5,298 bases of DNA from a bacterium. Lineage in GTDB: Bacteria > Desulfobacterota > Binatia > UBA12015. Below are positions 1 to 5,298 of this stretch, piece after piece. The stretch spans positions 1 to 5,298 of the forward strand of contig JAPOLW010000314.1 in assembly GCA_029976905.1 (NCBI GenBank), in the 5' to 3' direction. Each line of letters opens with the position of its first letter. The first letter of the stretch is position 1. Under the pieces are notes generated by a model, which saw only the letters and a program-made list of their open reading frames with translations, did not search any database and had not been told where the DNA came from. A program made the translations under genes and the position numbers.

Positions 1-2
1 AC

Positions 3-701
3 TACGACGCACGGGTACGCGACCGGATCGTGACTCTCGGTCTCGAAGAACGCGTCTCTTGCGTGGGCGCGCGTGACGACGTCGCGACGATCCTGTCGGC
101 CGCCGATCTCTACGTCCAGGCGTCCTTCGTCGAGGGATTGAGCGTCGCGAGCGTCGAGGCTCTTCTCGCAGGCGTCCCCGCGGTCCTGACCGATGTCGGT
201 GATGCCGATTTTCTGCTCGAGATCCGCGGGCCCGGCGCGGCCGCCGCGGGAGCCCTGGTGGCGGTGGAAAAGACAGATCCGGTCACGGCAGGCTGGGAAG
301 AGTTGCGGGCGATGGCGTCGGCCGATGCGCCGGGGCACGTTGCCGCTCTGGGTCGGGCGATCACCGACGTGCTGGATGACCTTCCGGCGCGCCGCGATGG
401 AGCCCGGCGCCGTGCTGCCGGGCTCGCCAAGCAGGTATCCGAGGAACGGATGTGCGAGGCGTACGCGGCGCTCTTCTGGCACGTCGCGGCTCTGGCCGTC
501 GGTGCGCGTTCGCAGCACCTGGCGTCCTTGCTGCGGGCATGGAAGACGCTCGGGACGAGGCGCATGCGGCCCTGGCGAAGGCGCGCGAAGAACTCCGGGA
601 GGCCCACGGCTTCGGGCAACGATTCGAAGAGATGCTCGGCGACATTCGTTCGGAGCTGGCCACGATGGCGCGGGAGGCGGCGCAAACGCATCAGCGCGTG
701 A
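3..701 (+). CDS. GT4-family glycosyltransferase, C-terminal part (5' end outside window)
   Basis: This is the C-terminal half of a retaining GT-B glycosyltransferase, expected to transfer a sugar from a nucleotide-sugar donor during surface polysaccharide assembly on the cytoplasmic side of the membrane. The reading frame is open from the left edge, so the start is missing. Visible signs are VGARDDVATILSAADLYVQA, then the E-x7-E donor-binding motif (Glu codons at 132 and 156) in a context typical of GT4 enzymes, then LLAGVPAVLTDVG. The family fold normally ends soon after a helix like SEERMCEAYAALF (about 438-476). Here the frame stays open for some 70 more codons, and from about 540 it turns Arg-rich and looks like the shadow of the next gene. 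The true C-terminus is therefore doubtful: the frame either overlaps the next gene by 163 bases or has been shifted near 540. Donor and acceptor cannot be read from the sequence. Confidence 0.85.
   Translation, partial: YDARVRDRIVTLGLEERVSCVGARDDVATILSAADLYVQASFVEGLSVASVEALLAGVPAVLTDVGDADFLLEIRGPGAAAAGALVAVEKTDPVTAGWEELRAMASADAPGHVAALGRAITDVLDDLPARRDGARRRAAGLAKQVSEERMCEAYAALFWHVAALAVGARSQHLASLLRAWKTLGTRRMRPWRRRAKNSGRPTASGNDSKRCSATFVRSWPRWRGRRRKRISA
539..701 (+). other. Overlap or frameshift zone between the two glycosyltransferase genes
   Basis: Coding signal moves here from the frame of the left-edge glycosyltransferase to the frame one base back. After about 540 the first frame reads as Arg/Trp-rich sequence (for example RRMRPWRRRAK) up to its stop at 699-701. 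The second frame reads as a plausible coiled coil from the ATG at 539. Adding one base to the GGG run at 534-536 would join the frames as LASLLRG-MEDARDEA without a stop. No slippery heptamer of the X-XXY-YYZ type is visible, so programmed frameshifting is not favoured. A sequencing or assembly error, a real mutation, or a long gene overlap all remain possible. Confidence 0.5.
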
Positions 702-2641
702 ATCAAAACCTGGGATTGACCCAGCGGACCCTCGACAAGCTGCGGCTGCGGCATCGGATCACGACCGCGCTCCAGCAATGGAAGCAGCGTTGGATGGGCA
801 CGGCGGCGCCGCCCCGCGCGCCGCTCGTCGATCGCGCCCTCGGCACCCCGGGGAGTCCTCGAAACACCCATTGGTTGGTCCTCGGCGTCGTACCACTCGA
901 CGACAGCGGTGGGGCCCAGCGCTGCGCGCAGATCGCGCGCGCCCTGGCACGCGAGGGCGCCCGGGTGACCTATGTCGGCCGCTTTCCCAAGAGTGAATCT
1001 CGCGAACTGCCCGCGCGCGTCGAACCCGAAGGGCTCGAGGTCCTCGCGTGGGATCGCGCCGCGCTACGCGCCTGGTTGTCGGGGCGGGACGAGCGAATCA
1101 CGGTTCTCGTCGAGACGCCCGAGCCCGAGACGATCGCGTTGGTGCGGGAGGCGCGCGCGGTGGGCGCTCGGGTCCTCTACGACAAGGTCGATCATTGGGA
1201 GGAGTGCCCCTGGGCGCCCTGGTTCACGCCTGCCTACGAGGAGGAATTGGTCTCCCTGAGCGACGACGTGGTTGCGTCGGCACGCCTTCTGGCCGAGGGG
1301 CTCGAACGCACGGGGCGCGAGGTGCATCTGCTCCCCAATGCCTACGATCCGGCCATGTTCGGCCCGGAGGCGGCTGGCGAATTGCCGGCAGACCTCGCCA
1401 CGGGCGAGGTCACGCTGGTCTACGCCGGAGCTTTGTGGGGAGAGTGGTTCGATTGGGATCTGGTGCGGGAGGTGGGTCGGAGATTTCCGGACTGGGCCAT
1501 CAACCTGATCGGCGACGAGCCCGCCGAGCGTCCCCCCGGCGTGCCGCCCAATGTCCATTTTCTCGGTTTGAAGCCGCAGGGCGCCCTGCCCGCCTACTAC
1601 GCCGCGGCGACGGCTTGCCTCATTCCCTTCGTAGAGTCGGCGCTCGTCGACGCCGTGAGTCCGCTCAAGGTCTACGAGTATCTCGCGATGGGGCGCCTCG
1701 TGGTGGCCACGCCGATGCGGGAGTTGGCCGCGCTGCCGGGTGTCGTGACCGTGCGTTCGGCTGCCGACATCGCCTCGGCGATCGAGGGCGAGCGCACGAA
1801 ACCGATCGACCGCGCCGGGGTCGACGATTTTCTGCGAGACCATACCTGGCAGGCACGTGCTCGGGCGTTGCGCGCCCTCACCGCCGAGCCGACGGTTTCG
1901 ATTGTCGTTCTCTGCTTCAACAACGAGGACGTGATCGGCCGCTGCGTCGACTCGTTGGTCGAAGCGGGATCCGCTGGTTGCCAGGAGATCATCGTGGTCG
2001 ACAACGGCAGCACGGATGGCTCGATCGCCCTTCTCGAGGAGCGCGCGGCAAGTGGCAAGATCACGCTGCTGCGCAACGACACCAATGGATGCTCCTCGGG
2101 GAGGAACCTGGGCGTGGGTGCGGCCCGGGGGGAGATGCTCGTCTTTCTCGACAGCGACCAATGGGTGACCGAGGAGAATTGGCTCGCGCCGGCGGTCGAT
2201 CTGATCGCGCGCGATGGCAGCGTCGGCGCCGTCGCCTGGAACGCGGGATGGTTCCGGCCGGGTTCGGCCGGCGGGACGATCGTGGACGATCTTCCGCACC
2301 GCGGCATGACCGGTCCATTCGTCGGGGAGACGTATCGCTTCGACGTCGCCTATCTGGCGACCTCGGGATGGGTGATGCCCCGTGCCGTGTGGGCGAAGAT
2401 CGACGGCTTCGACGAGGCCTACGATCCCACCTGTTTCGAAGACACGGACCTCTCGTTCCAGGTGAAGAGGGCGGGCTATCGGCTGGCGTATTGTCCGTCT
2501 CTCGGCGTGGACCATCGCCCGCATGCAACCACCGGCGCCCTGCGCGAATACGATGCGCTCTATGCCAGGAACGAACGCTATTTCCTGGACAAGTGGAGCG
2601 CCCACCCCGACTACTTCTTCGACGTACCCGAGGACGCCTGA
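539..2641 (+). CDS. Coiled-coil / GT-B (TuaH-like GT4) / GT2 double glycosyltransferase
   Basis: This 700-residue protein carries two glycosyltransferase domains, probably adding successive sugars to a surface glycan in the cytoplasm. Residues 1-85 are charged and heptad-like (AALAKAREELREA), suggesting a coiled coil. Residues about 111-440 form a GT-B domain resembling TuaH-type enzymes: YDKVDHW (214-220), PNAYDP (from 266), YAGALWGEWFDWDL (from 295), NVHFLGLKPQGALPAYYAAA, and SPLKVYEYLAMG with K377 and E380 near the donor site. Residues about 451-690 form a GT2 (GT-A) domain: PTVSIVVLCFNNEDVIGRCV, VVDNGSTDGS, a metal-binding DSD at 538-540 and an acceptor-side EDTD at 634-637. I chose the ATG at 539 because coding character begins there; an earlier in-frame ATG at 452 adds only Arg/Gly-rich sequence. 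No Shine-Dalgarno sequence precedes 539, so this may instead continue the upstream protein through a frameshift. Substrates are unknown. Confidence 0.9.
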   Translation: MEDARDEAHAALAKAREELREAHGFGQRFEEMLGDIRSELATMAREAAQTHQRVNQNLGLTQRTLDKLRLRHRITTALQQWKQRWMGTAAPPRAPLVDRALGTPGSPRNTHWLVLGVVPLDDSGGAQRCAQIARALAREGARVTYVGRFPKSESRELPARVEPEGLEVLAWDRAALRAWLSGRDERITVLVETPEPETIALVREARAVGARVLYDKVDHWEECPWAPWFTPAYEEELVSLSDDVVASARLLAEGLERTGREVHLLPNAYDPAMFGPEAAGELPADLATGEVTLVYAGALWGEWFDWDLVREVGRRFPDWAINLIGDEPAERPPGVPPNVHFLGLKPQGALPAYYAAATACLIPFVESALVDAVSPLKVYEYLAMGRLVVATPMRELAALPGVVTVRSAADIASAIEGERTKPIDRAGVDDFLRDHTWQARARALRALTAEPTVSIVVLCFNNEDVIGRCVDSLVEAGSAGCQEIIVVDNGSTDGSIALLEERAASGKITLLRNDTNGCSSGRNLGVGAARGEMLVFLDSDQWVTEENWLAPAVDLIARDGSVGAVAWNAGWFRPGSAGGTIVDDLPHRGMTGPFVGETYRFDVAYLATSGWVMPRAVWAKIDGFDEAYDPTCFEDTDLSFQVKRAGYRLAYCPSLGVDHRPHATTGALREYDALYARNERYFLDKWSAHPDYFFDVPEDA

Positions 2642-2669
2642 GCTGCCTGCGACTGGCGCGGGAGGTCCC

Positions 2670-4148
2670 TCAGTCGAGATAGCCGAGTGCTTCGAGCCGC
2701 GCGCGAACGGCCCCTCCGGCGCGTTCCATGGGATCCTCCCAGCCGGCGTCCGCCGTCCCGATCCCGGAAAGCGCTTCGGCGAGTAGACGGTCTGCTCGTG
2801 CGCCGGCTTCCTCGGGTGCCGACGCGAGGAGGTCGTTGCGTTCCTGCGGGTCGGTGTGAACGTCGAAGAGCATTCGGCCGTTGCTGGTCGGCAGCGGGAA
2901 GCGTTCTTCGATGTTGCCGTAGAGGTAGAGCGCATGGCGCCCATCGCGCAGAACGCGGGTCTCGCCGGGCCCCTCGGTGTAGACGACCGCCGCACCGCGG
3001 CGGGCGAAGGGATCCGCGCGACGCGCGAGAACCAGCCCCTCCTGCGCCGGCGGTGCTTCGAAATGCGCCAGGAGCGCGTGGAAGAGCTCGGTGGTGGTCA
3101 CCGGCTCGGAGATTCGTTCCCCCCTCTCCCCGGGCCGGGAGACGATGAGCGGGACGTGCTGCTCCTCGGAGCGGGAGAGGAAGCCGTGCCCCCAGAACTC
3201 GCGTTCGAAGAGGGCTTCGCCGTGGTCGGAGGTCAAGACGACGATCGTGTCTTCGAGGACTCCGGCCTGCTCGAGTTGCACGAGAAGCCGATGGAAGCCG
3301 CGATCGAAATGATGGATTTCCGCATCGTACTCGCTTTCCAGAGCAGCGACGTCCTCGTCGGTGAACCAGGGCTGCTCCTGGGCCGTGCGGAATTTGAGGA
3401 AGCCGCCTTCTTCGCGCATGGCCGCACCGCGAATCACGCGGCGCTCGCGGCGGTAGTCGGGATCGACGAAGAGGTCACGATCGCGCTCGGGCGCACGATA
3501 GGCCATGTGGGTGTCGAAGTAGTGCAGATAGAGGAACCAGGGTTTTCCCTCGCGCACCAATTCGTTGATGGTCGATCGTGCCACGACGTTGACCTCCTCG
3601 GCGGTGAAGCGCCGCGGGGTCTGGTCGCGAAAGCCCGGGTCCCACGCCTCCCAATCCTGGAAGCGATCGAAGCCCTGCGCGAACCCGTGCTCGCGCAGGA
3701 TGTAAGGGCTGCCCGAGACGGCCGCGGTGGCGACGCCGGACGCCTGCAGTCGTTCTGCGAGTGTGTCGTTGTCGGGGTGGAGCCCGCCCTTTCGGTCTCC
3801 GGGCGTCGTGAAGAGATTCCGGGTGGTCAGCGCCGAGAAGGGGATGCCGGTGAAGAGGTTGGAGATGGTGGGCCAGGTATACGAATAGTGGGAGAAGGCG
3901 TTTTCGAAGACGATGGCGTTCTCCGCCCATGCATCGATGTAGGGAGAGGTGTCCCGCCCATAGCCGTAGACACCGAGGTTCTCCGCACGCAGGGAGTCGG
4001 CGATCACCAGCACCACGTTCGCGAGACGTGGCGCGGGTCGGCCGCGTGGACGGAGGACGGCCCGAGCAACCAGAAAAATGCAGAGCACCAGCAGGAGCCC
4101 GCGGAAGATGTCGCGAGCCGTTGGGGTAGATGGCGTGTCGCGTGTCAT
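2670..4148 (-). CDS. Membrane-anchored sulfatase-like hydrolase/transferase with Thr at the formylglycine position
   Basis: This 492-residue protein belongs to the sulfatase branch of the alkaline phosphatase superfamily. One hydrophobic segment (about 15-32) should anchor it in the membrane. Expected metal ligands are visible: D51 in VLVIADSLRAENLGVYGYG, and D308-H309 in LTSDHGEALFE. Further active-site candidates are H209/D212/H214 in LHYFDTHMAY, H321 in WGHGF and H331 in EQHVPLIV. The nucleophile segment reads TWPTISNLFTG (91-101), where a true sulfatase has C/S-x-P-S-R. T91 therefore replaces the convertible Cys/Ser and I95 replaces the stabilising Arg. Thr nucleophiles are known in EptA-type phosphoethanolamine transferases and LtaS, so a phosphoryl-transfer or unknown activity is more likely than sulfate-ester hydrolysis. 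The C-terminus ALGYLD is common in this subgroup. The ATG at 4148 is the first start after an in-frame stop at 4155-4157 and lacks a clear Shine-Dalgarno sequence. Arg is denser after the hydrophobic segment than before it, so topology is less certain than usual. Confidence 0.92.
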   Translation of the reverse strand: MTRDTPSTPTARDIFRGLLLVLCIFLVARAVLRPRGRPAPRLANVVLVIADSLRAENLGVYGYGRDTSPYIDAWAENAIVFENAFSHYSYTWPTISNLFTGIPFSALTTRNLFTTPGDRKGGLHPDNDTLAERLQASGVATAAVSGSPYILREHGFAQGFDRFQDWEAWDPGFRDQTPRRFTAEEVNVVARSTINELVREGKPWFLYLHYFDTHMAYRAPERDRDLFVDPDYRRERRVIRGAAMREEGGFLKFRTAQEQPWFTDEDVAALESEYDAEIHHFDRGFHRLLVQLEQAGVLEDTIVVLTSDHGEALFEREFWGHGFLSRSEEQHVPLIVSRPGERGERISEPVTTTELFHALLAHFEAPPAQEGLVLARRADPFARRGAAVVYTEGPGETRVLRDGRHALYLYGNIEERFPLPTSNGRMLFDVHTDPQERNDLLASAPEEAGARADRLLAEALSGIGTADAGWEDPMERAGGAVRARLEALGYLD

Positions 4149-4166
4149 GGAGATTCAGGGCGGCCA

Positions 4167-4180
4167 CCGATGATCATCGG
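4167..4180. promoter_or_regulatory. Perfect 14-base palindrome upstream of the sulfatase-like gene, possible operator
   Basis: The sequence CCGATGATCATCGG is identical to its reverse complement. It lies 18 bases before the start codon of the sulfatase-like gene, where a dimeric repressor could block transcription or initiation. It has no loop and no following T run, so it does not look like a terminator. Function is inferred from symmetry and position only; a chance palindrome of this length cannot be excluded. Confidence 0.3.
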
Positions 4181-4343
4181 GGAGGGCGCTCGGATCGGCG
4201 GCGGTGCGGCGCAGGGCCATCTCGTCGTGCGGGGGAACCTAACGAGAAAACGCCGGGATGGAAATGGAGACCGGGGTCGGAGCCGTCGTCGGGCGCGGCA
4301 ACGTCGGGGCGACGCGCGCTTGGCGCTTGGTTCCAGATGGCCG

Positions 4344-4988
4344 CTAGTCCGAGCCCGCGTTGCCGGCCAGCGCCGCCATCGCCAGCCGCACCGTCTCCTC
4401 CCCGGCCTTGTCGGGGGAGCCCGCATCGAACGGGGGCTGGGGGTCGTATTCGATGCCGAGCTGGACGGCGCGCGCGGTCGGCTCGCCGACGAGACACGCG
4501 ACCGCGGTGAGCGCCATGTCGATGCCCGAGGAGACGCCGGCGGCGGTGAGGATGTTCCCCTCCTCGACGACGCGATCGGCGGTGTAGAGGGCGCCGTATT
4601 GCTCCAGCATCGGGACGGCCGCCCAATGGGTCGTGGCGCGTTTGCCCTGCAGCAATCCGGCCGCGCCCAGAATGAGCGAACCGGTGCACACCGAGGTCGT
4701 GAGCCTGGCCGTGGCGTGCGCTGCGCGCACCCAGGCGAGGATCTCCTCGTCGGCCGCCGCCGCGAAGGTGCCCTCCATGCCGCCTGGGATCACGAAGACG
4801 TCGGGTGCCGGAACGTCTTCGAGAGCCTGATCGACGACGATGCCGAACGCGCGTGAATCCACGCGAACCTCGCCGGGTCGCTTGGCGACGAACGATACAT
4901 CCACGCCGGGCGTGACGTTCCAGACCTCGTAGGGTCCGATGAGATCGAGGCACGTGAGTCCCTCGTAGACGAGAAATGCGACTTGCAT
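4344..4988 (-). CDS. DJ-1/PfpI family protein, isonitrile hydratase-like
   Basis: This 214-residue cytoplasmic protein has the class I glutamine-amidotransferase-like fold of the DJ-1/PfpI family. The N-terminus MQVAFLVYEGLTCLDLIGPY contains D15. The nucleophile elbow SVCTGSLILGAAGLL places C101 followed by T102, and RATTHW and GIEYDPQPPFDAGSP follow. These motifs, and Cys at about 101 with an Asp near 15-17, match the Pseudomonas isonitrile hydratase InhA, which converts isonitriles to N-substituted formamides using Cys, Thr and Asp. Related proteins with these motifs also include the sensor halves of AraC-type regulators, but no helix-turn-helix domain follows here and the length suits a free-standing enzyme. 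The start at 4988 has a strong purine-rich ribosome binding site. A longer in-frame start at 5120 would add a Pro/Arg/Gly-rich stretch foreign to the family. The gene is read toward the sulfatase-like gene with a 195-base gap, so co-transcription is possible but not shown. The actual substrate is not certain. Confidence 0.94.
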   Translation of the reverse strand: MQVAFLVYEGLTCLDLIGPYEVWNVTPGVDVSFVAKRPGEVRVDSRAFGIVVDQALEDVPAPDVFVIPGGMEGTFAAAADEEILAWVRAAHATARLTTSVCTGSLILGAAGLLQGKRATTHWAAVPMLEQYGALYTADRVVEEGNILTAAGVSSGIDMALTAVACLVGEPTARAVQLGIEYDPQPPFDAGSPDKAGEETVRLAMAALAGNAGSD

Positions 4989-4995
4989 GGCCAAA

Positions 4996-5008
4996 CCCCT
5001 CCCCTCCC
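4996..5008 (-). promoter_or_regulatory. Ribosome binding site of the DJ-1/PfpI gene
   Basis: On the - strand the run GGGAGGGGAGGGG ends 7 bases before the ATG at 4988. It contains GGAG and decides the start in favour of 4988 over the upstream candidate at 5120. Confidence 0.7.
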
Positions 5009-5157
5009 GGACCCTAGCCCCCGCGGCTGGCGCCGCCAACGCCGAGGCGCCGCACGGGCCCTGCGGGTGTGGGCATCGGCCGCGTCGGGTCGGTCGAGCG
5101 TCGGCACCCGGCCGCGGCACGGGGATCGCGGCGCTTCGCCGGGCGGCTCCGGTCGGG

Positions 5158-5163
5158 TAGAAT
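5158..5163 (+). promoter_or_regulatory. Candidate -10 element of the right-edge gene
   Basis: TAGAAT differs from the sigma-70 -10 consensus TATAAT by one base and sits in otherwise very GC-rich sequence, 17 bases before the GTG start. A -35 at the usual distance (around 5135-5140, TTCGCC) matches only weakly. If used, transcription would start near 5170, giving a very short leader that would cut into the Shine-Dalgarno sequence. Confidence 0.35.
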
Positions 5164-5168
5164 CCAGC

Positions 5169-5173
5169 AGGAG
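5169..5173 (+). promoter_or_regulatory. Shine-Dalgarno sequence of the right-edge gene
   Basis: AGGAG is placed 7 bases before GTG at 5181, which is ideal spacing. It is the main reason for calling a gene start there despite the short visible coding stretch. Confidence 0.65.
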
Positions 5174-5180
5174 CGTCGAG

Positions 5181-5298
5181 GTGGCCGAAAACGAGAAGGA
5201 AAGCACGACGCGGGAGCCGCCCGAGTCCGACGAAGACCGCTCGCTCGGCGCCTGGGTCCGGATCTTTGCCGAGGAGGGGGCGACGGACGTCGCCGACC
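5181..5298 (+). CDS. Unrecognised protein, N-terminal 39 codons (3' end outside window)
   Basis: A reading frame starts with GTG at 5181 behind an AGGAG at 7 bases and stays open to the right edge. The visible protein begins MAENEKESTTREPPESDEDR, a hydrophilic acidic stretch that is probably disordered. It is followed by SLGAWVRIFAEEGATDVAD, which could be the first amphipathic helix of a folded domain. There is no signal peptide or membrane segment in the visible part, so a cytoplasmic protein is likely. Third codon positions are mostly G or C, as expected of real coding sequence in this genome. It diverges from the DJ-1/PfpI gene across a 192-base gap that probably holds both promoters. I do not recognise the family. 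Confidence 0.7.
   Translation, partial: MAENEKESTTREPPESDEDRSLGAWVRIFAEEGATDVAD

Noticed and set aside
530..560. Programmed ribosomal frameshift at the glycosyltransferase junction
   Set aside because: There is no slippery heptamer and no obvious downstream stimulatory structure, so an indel or simple overlap explains the pattern better.
2642..2675. Possible bidirectional terminator between the convergent genes
   Set aside because: GACTG/CAGTC (2651-2655 and 2671-2675) with an inner GGGA/TCCC could fold, but the stem is interrupted, the inner loop is too tight and no T run follows on either strand.
1048..2682. Second long + strand frame inside the double glycosyltransferase gene
   Set aside because: The translation is dominated by Arg and Gly with no family motif, typical of a shadow frame.
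1064..2995. Long - strand open frame (about 643 codons) antisense to the double glycosyltransferase
   Set aside because: Its product is Arg/Pro-rich with no recognisable domain, while the + strand encodes clear GT-B and GT2 motifs. It also overlaps the end of the sulfatase-like gene in another frame.
2856..4856. Very long + strand open frame (about 666 codons) antisense to the sulfatase-like and DJ-1/PfpI genes
   Set aside because: It crosses the sulfatase-like gene, the gap and most of the next gene. The opposite strand has clear conserved motifs, and stop-free antisense frames are expected in GC-rich coding DNA.
5029..5053. Two copies of GGCGCCGC in the divergent gap
   Set aside because: Short GC-rich repeats like this are expected by chance in such sequence, and the spacing suggests no known site.
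4989..5120. N-terminal extension of the DJ-1/PfpI protein to an ATG at 5120
   Set aside because: The extra residues are Pro/Arg/Gly-rich and unlike the family, whose N-terminus matches MQVAFLVYEG. A strong ribosome binding site serves the start at 4988.

Overview
This is a GC-rich bacterial window in which third codon positions are nearly all G or C. It holds three complete genes and two partial ones. The GC content, the long glycosyltransferase fusion and the sulfatase-like protein ending in ALGYLD would suit an uncultured deltaproteobacterial or myxobacterial-type lineage. That placement is a guess from style, because no marker gene is present. I see no tRNA, rRNA, CRISPR array, insertion sequence or phage gene.

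Left part (1-2641, + strand): the end of a surface-polysaccharide glycosyltransferase region. The first gene enters from the left edge and carries the C-terminal half of a GT4 enzyme with an E-x7-E motif. It runs in a different frame into a second gene encoding a coiled coil, a TuaH-like GT-B domain and a GT2 (GT-A) domain in one chain. The junction at about 525-545 looks odd: the upstream frame turns into Arg-rich shadow sequence, while the downstream frame starts with no ribosome binding site. Either the genes overlap by 163 bases, or a one-base frameshift splits a single three-transferase protein.

Middle (2670-4148, - strand): a membrane-anchored member of the sulfatase / alkaline phosphatase superfamily, convergent with the glycosyltransferases. 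The residue normally converted to formylglycine is Thr, and the Arg that follows in sulfatases is missing. It is therefore unlikely to be a classical sulfatase and may be a transferase or phosphoesterase-like enzyme. Acting on the neighbouring glycan is possible but unproven.

Right part (4344-5298): a DJ-1/PfpI-family gene on the - strand resembling isonitrile hydratase, with a strong Shine-Dalgarno sequence. Diverging from it is the start of an unrecognised + strand gene with a good Shine-Dalgarno sequence, a GTG start and a -10-like TAGAAT. The 195-base gap upstream of the sulfatase-like gene contains a perfect 14-base palindrome that could be an operator.

Overall this looks like the edge of a cell-envelope glycan locus next to ordinary metabolic genes. 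I found no convincing new multi-gene system. The points most worth checking are the frame change, the Thr-for-Cys sulfatase-like enzyme and the palindrome.
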